Assembly: GCA_030674185.1 (NCBI GenBank)
Contig: JAPXFY010000022.1
Location: 37,916,540 to 37,980,539 of the forward strand
Source: Monoplex corrugatus
Taxonomy: Eukaryota > Mollusca > Gastropoda > Littorinimorpha > Ranellidae
Length of the DNA stretch: 64,000 bases
Direction of reading: 5' to 3'
Part shown: piece by piece, positions 55,401-64,000 of the stretch
How the letters are laid out: the number at the start of each line of letters is the position of its first letter
Position numbering within the stretch: the first letter of the stretch is position 1
The notes under the pieces: model-generated
Databases searched by the model: none
What the model saw: only the letters and a program-made list of their open reading frames with translations
What the model was told of the DNA's origin: nothing
Program-made: the position numbers and the translations under genes

Positions 55401-56120
55401 ATAACAAACTCAAACACACACAGAACTTCGTTAACCGTTTAAAAACAGCTGGGAAAGATAACAAGGTACACATATCAATCCATTTGCGCACATAATCTAT
55501 GGGTATGCCTCTGGCGTTGACCATTCTACCCAATTTATTACGAAAGATTAAAAACAAAATGCCTAAACATAACTAAAGAACCAGAAAAAAAAACACGAAA
55601 AAATAAGAACGCGTATTTAATGCAAGACAAGACATTCCTTTTCTCACACTGGACGGAGCAGCTGGGAGGTTTCGGTCTTTTTCTCCTAATTTTTATATGT
55701 ATCTGGTGTTTGATTGATTGTGATCTTACGCCTGACAAAGGCCTGTTGGCCAAAAATTTGCGTCTTGTCTTGTATCAAATACGCGTTATTTTTTTCTTGC
55801 TTTTTTTCTGGTTTCTGTTCGCTTGAACTCGGGCAGTCACGCTTGTTTTGGATAACTAAGGACACTAAACTATATATAAAAATGGCCCTTAATTACTTAA
55901 AACTGCTTCTGCACATCACATTTCATTATAGCCATATGTGCAGTTAATACATGTACCCAATTATCAATCCAAAAACAAATTATATAAGGCTTTATAGAAC
56001 ACATACAGGTAAATGGATCAGCAAGGCAGAAAATAAGAAATCACAGAAAGCAAAGTGGAAGGCAGACACAAAGAGACTAACAGAAAAGAGGACATTTCTA
56101 GCACATAATTTCTCTTTCTG
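55401..56120 (-). mobile_element. SINE-B copy interrupted by the IR-E inverted-repeat element
   Basis: SINE-B body at 55385-55575 and 55850-56115 (hairpin partly lost). The insert has its own boundaries, described next. Confidence 0.75.
55576..55850. mobile_element. IR-E: element with ~55-bp inverted arms
   Basis: Left arm (from aaccagaaaaaaaaacacg through aacgcgtatttaatgcaaga) and right arm (cttgtatcaaatacgcgtta through tttttttctggtt, ending near 55817) are inverted repeats with few mismatches. The centre holds cctgacaaaggcctgttggc. ataactaaag/ataactaag copies beside it may be a TSD. The central TGAC-AAAGGCC...GGCC-AAAA resembles conserved structured ends of Penelope-like elements, but that link is tentative. 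Confidence 0.5.
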
Positions 56121-56145
56121 TCCGAGGCTTAAGGAGTGATCTGAC

Positions 56146-56690
56146 AATGTTCCTCTTCTCACTGTGGTGGATGCTGTTGTCTGGTTGGTTTTACTGGGCT
56201 CCTGAAGTTCAAGTTCAAACTGCTTATAGCCCAGCCGACTACAAGAGCCATATCAGGGCAAACAACACGTCAAAAAATGACAACCCGTTAAGATCAAAGA
56301 CAGCAGTTCAAAACCATGCTCACCCTTAACCTTGCAAGTCTAAAATGCAATTAAAGAAAAGCAGACGTAAAACCATATCAGGTCAGATCTATTGATCTCT
56401 TGTAAAAACTGGAAAATTGCATCAAGATGGACGTCTCGGAAGAGGTTCTTTTAAGGAGTCCGCCGTGTAGTGCTTTTGTCTCACATCGTATAAGTCCCAG
56501 CAATCGAGCAGGAGGTGTCTGATGCTGAACGGCTCGTCATGGTGATTCTTCATTTTATAAAAGGTAGGAATGAGTGTAGGATGTGTGACCCGTGTGTAAC
56601 CTACATAACACTGTCTTTCTTACGGTTTCCTGCAGGAGATGGGAGAATTTCAGGCTAGGGCGGATTTGGAAAAGTTAGTTTGGTTAAAAA
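56146..56690 (-). repeat. LINE-A 3' end with C-terminal ORF2 region
   Basis: Tail from about 56207, 3' UTR, then the C-terminal coding region to about 56680 (gtgacccgtgtgtaacctac as in other copies). It ends at an A-tract (56685-56701). Confidence 0.75.
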
Positions 56691-56734
56691 AAAAAAAAAA
56701 AGAATTGGAATGAAGATAACTAACTTTTCCAAAT

Positions 56735-57262
56735 CTTATCATATCATCAAGTGCCTGCAGCATGGCATTGGCGATCATGGCCCTCCGTATGTATCCATCC
56801 CTTGTTGCCGCAAACACATCTTCCACACTCTGTCCTCAGCCACCTGCAAATCCATCCAATATTTTCTCCCTAGGTCTACCTGGTGCTCTCTTTCCCTCCG
56901 GCTTTCCTGTTGTGACCAGGTGCTCCGATTCCCCTTTTCTCATAAAATGGCCTCTAAATGTTGCCTGTAATTTCCTAATCTTCCTTATGAATGATCTTGT
57001 GTCTGCCTCCATCAAGACTGTCTCGTTTGTTTTCTTTGCCTTCCATGGAACTGTCAACATTCTTCTTAGAAATCACATCTCGGCTGCCTCAATCTTGTTC
57101 TGGCTTTGCTTGTTGACTGTCCACGCCTCACAGCTGTATAACATTATTGGTTCTATATAACATTTAAGAACTCTCTTCCTGATGTTAATTGATAGGCATT
57201 TGTTGGTAAGAATGTCTTTCATCTTTTTGAATGCTGTTTTGGCTTGGCGAATTCTGCTGGCT
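56735..57262 (-). pseudogene. RTE-type LINE C-terminal fragment
   Basis: Minus-strand frame with MLTVPWKAKKTNETVL, IRKIRKLQATFRGHFMRKG and GKRAPGRPREKILDGF, plus upstream connection-domain sequence to about 57262. The 3' end is a gatgatatgataag-like tail near 56735. It matches 5860-6405 closely. Confidence 0.82.
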
Positions 57263-57520
57263 TAACTTGAATAACAAACAAGACGAATAAACTCAGATTC
57301 CCAAAAGCTATATAAATTCTTGGCAGACAGGACGCTAATTATTCTCCCATTTTCTTAATGCATGTTGGAGTCTCGAAGCTATCGATGGATTCGCCGCACT
57401 CAGACAATTCCGTATGCGCTGTACACAAATGTCCAGGTAATATGTGGCAGGCTAAGATGTAAAAAAAAACCTAAAGGCTATGAAATGGCAAGATTTTGAC
57501 TTGACGGGTGGCTGGGGGAT
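57263..57520. other. Unassigned sequence
   Basis: No feature seen. Confidence 0.35.
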
Positions 57521-58035
57521 TGTTGTTTATTGTTTTTGTTGTTTAAAGCCCAGCCGACTGCGTAGAGCCATATCAGCGCTATAACCGTTTCAAAGCACAC
57601 ACAAAACTTTAACATGGAAAAAAAGATAAGAGAAAACGAAAAGAAAAAAGAAAACTTAAGCACACATATCAATTCATTCGCACACATTATCTAAGGACAT
57701 GCCCCTGGCGTTGACCATTCTGTCCAATTAATCGCACAGGGGATTTAAAAGACACCTGCATAAATTATTAGCATACTTAAGGACACCAAAACATATAAAA
57801 ATACACTTAATACATGTACTCAATCAGCAATCCTAAGAAAAAGTACGTAAACTTTATCGAACACATACAAGTGAATGGACCAGTAAGGCAGAAAATGACA
57901 GCACGAAGAGACAAAGTTAAGGAACAAGGCAGAAACAAAGAGTGACAGAAAAGAGAAAATGTCTAGCACAGAATTTCCAGAAGATGGGGATACTATTTAT
58001 ACTGAAAGAACCCCCAGCATCCCAACGGGGGATGC
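57521..58035 (-). mobile_element. SINE-B copy
   Basis: Near full length with a small internal deletion around 57800 (catataaaaatacacttaa). 5' border near 58030. Confidence 0.82.
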
Positions 58036-58074
58036 AGTGAGCTACATCGCCATCCTTTTGAAATGGATCGTGTT

Positions 58075-58405
58075 CAGTTCATATTGCTTATAGACCAGCC
58101 AACTACAAGAGCCACATCAGCGCTAACACTACGTCAAAAAAACGACAACCTGTTAAGATAAAAGACAACAGTTAAAAACCATGCTCACAGTCAACCTTGC
58201 AAGTCTAAAATGCAATAAAAGAAAAACAGACGTAAAACTGTATCAGGTCAGATCTATTGATCTCTTGTAAAAACTGGAAAATTGCATCAACACGGACGTC
58301 TCGGAAAAGGTTCTTTAAGGAGTCCGCCGTGTAGTGCTTTTGTCTCACATCGTACAAGTCCCAGCAATCGAAGAGGTGTCTGATGCTCAACGGCTCGTCA
58401 CATGG
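58075..58405 (-). repeat. LINE-A 3' end with ORF2 C-terminus
   Basis: Tail, hairpin variant (cttatagaccagccaactac), 3' UTR and a C-terminal frame with RHLFDCWDLYDVRQKHY. Confidence 0.8.
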
Positions 58406-58679
58406 TATAAGAATTTTTCTCTTACCCTGTGATGAATTTATTCTTAACCAAACTTATAAGAGCTATTTATCTTGTCTTTGAATTCTAATTTTTAGTTTGC
58501 GTACTCGTGGGAGGGCTTATGGAAAGTTGGTGATAGTTATTAGAAGGAACTTCATGTCTTTTTATCTGTTCGTTACTACTGTTAACTGATAAACTGTTTT
58601 AATTCTCCAGGCTTGGATTATGGTGATGGTTTTTTTCAACTCGCAATAGAGTGTACTCTTACAAAATATTTTGTTATAC

Positions 58680-58711
<32 letters not shown>

Positions 58712-58824
58712 AACCCGTCTTTGGATTATAATCTTGTGCATGTGAGGAGGGGGAGGGAAAGTAAGAAAATAATTTTTACCTTATGTTGTTTAAGTCCCGT
58801 GGGCGCGGGCGCGGGCGCGCGCGC

Positions 58825-58871
<47 letters not shown>

Positions 58872-59423
58872 TGTGTGTGTGTGTGTGTGTGTGTTTTCGA
58901 TTCCGTGGATGACTGACGAATATGTCTTTTATGATGTTGAATATTATTATTGTTGTGAGGTGCGAGTGTGATTGTATGTATAGCCAAAATATGTTCCTTG
59001 TGTCTGTGCACTAGGCTAAAATAAAATCTTGTTCTCGTTATACCACAGTGCTTCTTCAATTTTCAAAAGGTAAACGGATCGTGTAGCACGCTGTACGTTC
59101 CATACAGACAGGTGTGACCGCACATGATCAAACGGTTCTCCTCAACCGTACGTGCGAATCGGAGCGTGTGTCAGCTGCTTAAGTGATGGTTCTCTCTATT
59201 CCTTGCTGGCAATTTGTCTTGGCATAGGGGCTAGACGACTTGTGATAGAGGAGTTTTCAGAAAGCCAATCTTGACGAATAATGACCTTGTCTCTAGAAGA
59301 AACATACGACGCCCTTAAGGTAAAAAAATACAGGCTTGGATTATCACTTATGATGGTGGGCTCTCCCGTCTATCCCATGGACGAGTTGGCACACTGGAGG
59401 GGAAGCAGAAGACGTGGAATTGT
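58406..59423. repeat. Unassigned DNA with T, GC and GT tracts
   Basis: T homopolymer at about 58686-58712, alternating GC at 58800-58827, GT runs at 58828-58893. 58406-58680 and 58900-59423 hold no feature I can support. Confidence 0.7.
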
Positions 59424-59805
59424 TACTGTTGTTATCGTTGTTTAAAGCCCAGCCGACTGCATAGAGCCATCACAGGGCTATAACCGCTTCAAAACGTACA
59501 AAACTATGCGTGGAATTGATTTTTTCATTTTTGTTTAAAGCTCAGTCGACTGTGTAGAGCCATATCAGGGCTATAACCATTTAAATACACACCAATACTT
59601 CAACATTGTTGTTGTTGTTTAAAGCCCAGTTGGCTGCCTGGAGCCATATCAAGACTATAACCATTTCAATACACACACAATACTTCAACATTGCTATTGT
59701 TGTTGTTTAAAGCCCAGCCGACTGTGTAGAGCCATATGCGGGCTATAACCAGTTCAATACACACACAATACTTCAACATTGTTATTGTTATTGTTTAAAG
59801 CCCAT
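59424..59805 (-). repeat. ~88-bp tandem array of SINE-B tails
   Basis: Four successive SINE-B 3' hairpins (aaagcccagccgactgc, aaagctcagtcgactgt, aaagcccagttggctgc, aaagcccagccgactgt), each with about 50 bp of adjoining body and a TTG-rich tail, then a fifth start (aaagccca) cut at 59805. Confidence 0.8.
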
Positions 59806-60010
59806 AGTGCTTTTGTCTCACATCGTACAAGTCCCAACAATCGAGGAGGAGATGTCTGATGCTCAACGGCTCGTCGCACGGTATACACCAAAGTGCTTCT
59901 TCATTTTTCAAAAGGTACGAATGAGTGTAGGATGTGTGACCCATGCGTAACCTACACAACACTGTCTTTCTTACAGTTCCCTGCGGCAAATCGGAAAATG
60001 TCTTTAGCTA
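59800..60010 (-). pseudogene. LINE-A ORF2 C-terminal fragment
   Basis: Minus frame with TVLCRLRMGHTSYTHSYLLK and HLLLDCWDLYDVRQKHY. Neither the tail nor the 3' UTR is present. Confidence 0.82.
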
Positions 60011-60761
60011 CCCGTCAAAAAGCTTTTTACTAAAACAAAACCACAACGCAACGCAACGCTTTCATACCGCTAGTATCCCCTTCAGTACGTTCGGGTAAAA
60101 AGATAAACGTATAGCATCAAAAGACATCTCTACAATATTTTTTGTGGTAAAAAGACAAAACAGTGTCAAAAAATACTGTCTCTACCGCCAAGAAGTTATG
60201 TCGATCTTCAGGGGGAAAACGTATCTCGCTTTTATTGTGTCGTGTGATGGATGCAGTGAGGGTCTTACGCCGACATTTACCTGTCTCTGCGGTACTTGCC
60301 TTTATTCCTGCGAATCTGGGTTTATTCTTCGTTCTCTGGGAGAAGAGTGCCAAAATGGTTCAGACGTTCGCCTGCCAATAACTAAACTCCAGGGTACGCT
60401 CCCAGTAGAGGCCTCGACTATTCTAAGTTTGACTGGAAAATCGAAGGGGGCGAAAAACGAGTTGGACCTGTGTGCCTTCTGGCTATGCACGCTAAAGATC
60501 CCAAGGCAGTTGAAAATCGTGAAGAGTAGGGCATTGCCCGGCTGCCTTGGTATAAAACATTGAAGAGAGAAGTTGATTTCCCAGGTCCCACCCCTTAAAG
60601 ACCAACTAGCCTTCTTGCCTTGCTTAAGTCTTGATAAAAAAAAAGTGAATATGAGGATGAATTTGAATCGAAGGAGAGGGCGCCGCCCTCGTGGTGGTGG
60701 CCCCGGGAGAAGTTGAGGTCTCTGCCACCTCACTCTCCTAAGACCCCAGGGTTATGGAACT
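60011..60761. other. Mostly unassigned, with a dispersed repeat shared with 62.65-62.84 kb
   Basis: 60080-60310 resembles 62655-62840 (gggtaaaaag, ctaccgccaag, tgtgatggat in order), indicating another old repeat. A 139-codon frame (60144-60563) has many cysteines but no recognised domain, and it overlaps an equally long opposite-strand frame. I do not call it a gene. Confidence 0.45.
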
Positions 60762-60932
60762 ATCTAGATAGGACCTCAGGACCTGGCCAGCTCGTAGCTT
60801 TTTATGTGCAGGTTTAAGACTTGTGCCGTGACCATTCTGGATCTTCATCACATGGCACCTGCGACGTTAGTGCATATGGAATTCATTCCTAAAGTGGAGA
60901 CTGTCATCTTGAGAAACTGAAACTGAAACTTC
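60762..60932 (+). repeat. SINE-C copy
   Basis: Head (aggacctcaggacctggcca), middle with a 16-bp insertion, and tail gagaaactgaaactgaaact. Confidence 0.75.
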
Positions 60933-60934
60933 TT

Positions 60935-61748
60935 GTTGTTATTGCTGTTTAAAGACCAGCCGACTGCATAGAGCTATTTCAGGGATAAAACTGCTTCAAA
61001 GCATACAAAACTTCAACAGGGGAAAAAAAGAAAATTAAGTACACATATCAATGCATTCGCGCACATAATCTAAAGAGATGCCCCTGGCGTTGACCACCCC
61101 GTCCAATTTATCGCACAGGGGATTTAAAAACCACACCTGAATACAAATATAAACACAACTAGGGACATAAAACATATAAAAACAGGCATAAATTACCTAA
61201 AATTGCTTCCGCATATCTCATCTCCCTAGAGCCAAAAATGCACTTAATACATGTACCCAATTATCAATTCTAAGAAAAAGTATGTAAGACTGAGGACAAA
61301 TTTAAACATAACTGAGGACACTGAAACAGATACAAAGACAGGCCTACATTACCTAAAACTGCTTCTGTACATCACATTTCCTTCCAGCCAAAACATTTGA
61401 TACTTGTATCCAAATATCAATCCAAAGTATGCAAGGCTTTATCGAACACATGCAAGTGAATGGACCAGAGAGGCAGAAAATGATAGGAAGAGTTCAAGTT
61501 CATATTGCGTATAGCCCAGCCGACTACTAGAGCCATATTAGGGCTAACACCACGTCAAAAACGACAACCTGGTTAAGATAAAAGATAACAGTTAAAAAAA
61601 AAAGCTCATTATTAATCTTGCACGCCTAAAATGCAATTAAAGAAAACTATACTCAGACATAGTCATATAGGGTGAAATCTTGATCTCTTGTAAAAACTGG
61701 AAAACTGCATCAGGAGGGACGTCTCCGAAGAGGTTCTTTAAGGAGTGA
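60935..61748 (-). mobile_element. SINE-B with internal duplication, then LINE-A 3' end
   Basis: SINE-B body runs 60935-61290. At 61295 a second copy of the middle section begins (aaatttaaacataactgagg) and continues to 61493, where a LINE-A tail and 3' UTR (61495-61748) cut it. 61749-61994 is unassigned. Confidence 0.75.
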
Positions 61749-61994
61749 TTGGGTTTGTTCTTGTTCTTTAATCTTACTTTAGACATTTGTATCGTTGTAG
61801 CAAAACACTGTCTTTATTGTCCAATCTGTTTATTATGAACAAACAGGGTTAGCCAGTGTGTGTTTCGGATTACATTTTGAAAGTACACACTTTCGTCACA
61901 TTCTTCGCCTTATTTATAGTTCACATATGCACAATATGAACACTGAATTGCGTGTAAAATTAAATCAGTCTTGATTCCGGGTCTTTTGACTTTT

Positions 61995-62475
61995 GACTTT
62001 TTGACTACACTTGTTGCTTTAAGCCCAGCCGACTGCGCGGAGCCATGTCAGGGCTATAACCATCTAGAAAAACCCACCATACTTCACAGAGGATTATAAA
62101 AAAGCTGGAAAATAAACACATATCAATGTATTCACGCACATAATCTAAGGAGATGCCCCTGGTGTTGACCATTCCAATTTATCACCAGCGGATTTTAAAA
62201 AAAACATGCCTGTACATAAATGTAAACATAACTAAGGACACTAAAACCTACACATAAAAACGGACTTCAATATCTAAAGATGCTTTTATACGTCACGTTT
62301 CCTTACAGCCCAAAATTTACTTAATACATGGAATCAATTATCAATCCTAGAAAAAGTATGTGAGACTTTATAGAATACATACAGGTGTATTGACCAGTAA
62401 GGCAGAAAATAAGAAGAAAATAATTGAAAGCAAAGGAACAAGGCAGAAAGAAAGAGTGACTGAAAAGAAGAAATT
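61995..62475 (-). mobile_element. SINE-B copy, 5'-truncated
   Basis: Hairpin, body and agagtgactgaaaagaagaa, then loss of the 5' 80 bp. The following 62476-62645 is unassigned. Confidence 0.75.
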
Positions 62476-62645
62476 ACACTTTTTGTCACATCTCAACCAG
62501 GTTGAGAAAAGACCTGTATCCACAAGCAGATTCCAAAAACAAGACACTCCTCTTCCACACAATGTCCGAAACTTGAAAGTCATGGCGTCCTTGAGCTGGG
62601 CTTTGCCAACACAAAACAGACGTGAGAATGTGGAATCTTCACACC

Positions 62646-62871
62646 CGTCGGTAACCCTTTTGGTATTTTTCGGTAAAAAGGTAAATGTTTAGCGTCACAG
62701 GACGTCCCTACCGCCAAGGATTTACGTAGCTATTTGGGGGGAGAAGTGTGTGTTGCTGTTACTGCTTAATGTGATGGATAGTGTGTAGGTGGCGTTCTGA
62801 CGTTCACGGGTGTATGCAGTATCTAGGATTATCACCTGAATGTCTGAACTTGTCTTGTGTTTATCTCTGTC
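62646..62871. repeat. Dispersed repeat shared with 60.1-60.3 kb
   Basis: Same motif order as 60080-60310. No coding evidence. Confidence 0.45.
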
Positions 62872-63418
62872 TGTCCCCCCATGGGGATGCCGGGAGCTCT
62901 CAGTATAAATAGTATCCCCACCTGGAGGAAATTCTGTGCGAGAAATTTCCTCTTTTCTGTCACTGTCTTTGTTTCTGCCTTGTTTCTTTGCTGTCTATCA
63001 TTTCTTCCTATCATTTTCTGCCTTGCTGGTCCATTCACCTGTATGTGTTCGATAAAATCTTGTGTACTTTTTCTTAGGACGGATAATTGGGTACATGTAT
63101 TAAGTGCATTTTTGGCTCTGGGGATATGAGAGATGAGGAAGCAATTTTAGGTAACTTATGCCCGTTCTTGTATGTGTTTTGGTGTCCTTAGGTATGCTTA
63201 AATTCATATTCAGGTGTGCTTTTTAATCCCCTGTGCGATAAATTGGACGGAGTGGTCAACGCCGTGGGCATGTCCTTAGATTATGTGCTCAAATGCATTG
63301 ATATGTGTACTTCATTTTCTTTCCTTTTTTTTCCCTGTTGAAGTTTTGTATGTTTTGAAGCGGTTATAGCCCCGATATGGCTCTACGCTGTCGGCTGCGC
63401 TTTAAACAACAACAACAA
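62872..63418 (+). mobile_element. SINE-B copy in plus orientation, full length
   Basis: The clearest sense copy: 5' catggggatgccgggagctc, then cagtataaatagtatcc (TATA-like), body, ggttatagccccgatatggc, hairpin partner and terminal AACAACAACAA. It shows the family layout directly, about 545 bp, with no frame conserved against other copies. Confidence 0.88.
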
Positions 63419-63591
63419 TCTCTGTAAGGAATATGTCAGGTTATACAGACCATCACTGTCTGTGCGTGTCTGTTTCTATGTCTGTGTATCTTTGTTATGA
63501 ACAAAATAGGCAAACTGAACGATCTCTTGGCTGTATTTGGATGATTATCCGTCACCTTTTACCCCCGGCTTAGGCAAATTGTAATTTGACT
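63419..63591. other. Unassigned sequence
   Basis: No feature seen. Confidence 0.35.
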
Positions 63592-64000
63592 GTTATTTTT
63601 GTTTAAAACCCAGCTGACTGTTTAGAGCCATATCCGTGCTATAACCACTTCAAACATACACAATACTTCAGCAGGACAAAAATAAAGAAAATTAAGTACA
63701 CACATCAGTCAATAGCATACACGCTTACAATCTAAGGACATGCTTTTGGCGTTGACCACTCCGTCCAATTTATCTCACCAGGGATTAAAACAAAACATCC
63801 TGAATACAAATTTAAACGTTAACTAAGGATACTAAAACCTATACAAAAGACAGGCCAGAATTAACTGAAATTGCTTCCGCACATCTCATTTCCCTAGAGC
63901 CAAAAATGCACTTAACACATGTACCCAATTATTAAAGCTAAGAAAAACTACGTAAGAGTTTATCGAACACACACAAGCGAATGGACCAGCAAGATGATAG
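63592..64000 (-). mobile_element. SINE-B copy running off the window end
   Basis: Tail and hairpin (gtttaaaacccagctgactg) and body to the point where the window ends, with the 5' 110 bp missing. Confidence 0.82.

Noticed and set aside
60144..60563. A 139-codon cysteine-containing frame as a possible host exon
   Set aside because: No domain is recognised, an equally long frame lies on the opposite strand, and part of the region is a dispersed repeat.
62872..63418. SINE-B as a solo LTR, because of the TATAAATAG motif
   Set aside because: There is no TG...CA end pair, it ends in a variable CAA repeat, and the TSD lengths vary (8-11 bp), which fits target-primed insertion better.

Overview
This is repeat-dominated metazoan DNA with no intact host gene. 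The repeat content (non-LTR elements with short-tandem tails, a Penelope-like element, long CA/GT/GA tracts, no operons or dense coding) suggests an invertebrate, most plausibly a marine gastropod mollusc. The species is an inference. Almost every open frame is either a decayed retrotransposon piece or a frame forced open by a tandem repeat.

LINE-A is the key to the window. One essentially full-length, decayed I-superfamily-like non-LTR retrotransposon lies on the minus strand at 17557-23155. It has a 14-bp target-site duplication (TSD), an ORF1 with zinc knuckles, and an ORF2 with endonuclease, reverse transcriptase and RNase H. Its 3' end is a hairpin (TAGCCC...GGGCTA) followed by a TGAAC/TGAAT pentamer tail. 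The short repeat seen in more than twenty places (bases resembling gcttatagcccagccgac) is this 3' end, left by 5'-truncated copies. Several of these have clear 12-14 bp TSDs.

SINE-B is a roughly 545-bp non-coding family with uniform 5' ends. Its tail is built of CAA/TAACAA units, and its 3' hairpin is nearly the same as LINE-A's. Other dispersed elements are SINE-C (about 165 bp, GAAACT tail), RTE-type LINE fragments, a Penelope-like element with RT and GIY-YIG domains (24925-26841), and a short TTAA-flanked MITE with CCCTTTGACTCC ends.

Layout. 1-7.4 kb holds nested LINE-A/SINE-B/SINE-C copies, CA-rich DNA and RTE fragments in duplicated blocks. 8.2-9.3 kb is a 42-bp minisatellite. 9.6-17 kb is SINE-B, MITEs, LINE-A pieces and GA/GT tracts. 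17.6-23.2 kb is the full LINE-A. 23.5-26.8 kb has a zinc-finger tail of another LINE, a MITE, a 34-bp minisatellite and the Penelope-like element. 28-30.1 kb is a ~118-bp minisatellite split by LINE-A and SINE-B. 32.4-33.9 kb is a SINE-B copy expanded internally into a 31-bp array. 34.5-36 kb has two further minisatellites. 39.9-41.75 and 42.7-44.5 kb are duplicated blocks, each with an RTE 3' end, a dCMP deaminase pseudogene interrupted by SINE-B, and MITE ends. 48.3-54.96 kb is a satellite of about 110 60-bp monomers made from the LINE-A 3' tail. 55-64 kb returns to nested SINE-B/LINE-A/RTE.

The unifying theme is that retrotransposon pieces have repeatedly seeded tandem arrays here: the LINE-A tail gave the 60-bp satellite, the SINE-B interior the 31-bp array, the SINE-B tail a ~88-bp array, and MITE ends a ~50-bp array. 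The related terminal hairpins of LINE-A and SINE-B suggest that both are recognised by the same or related reverse transcriptases.
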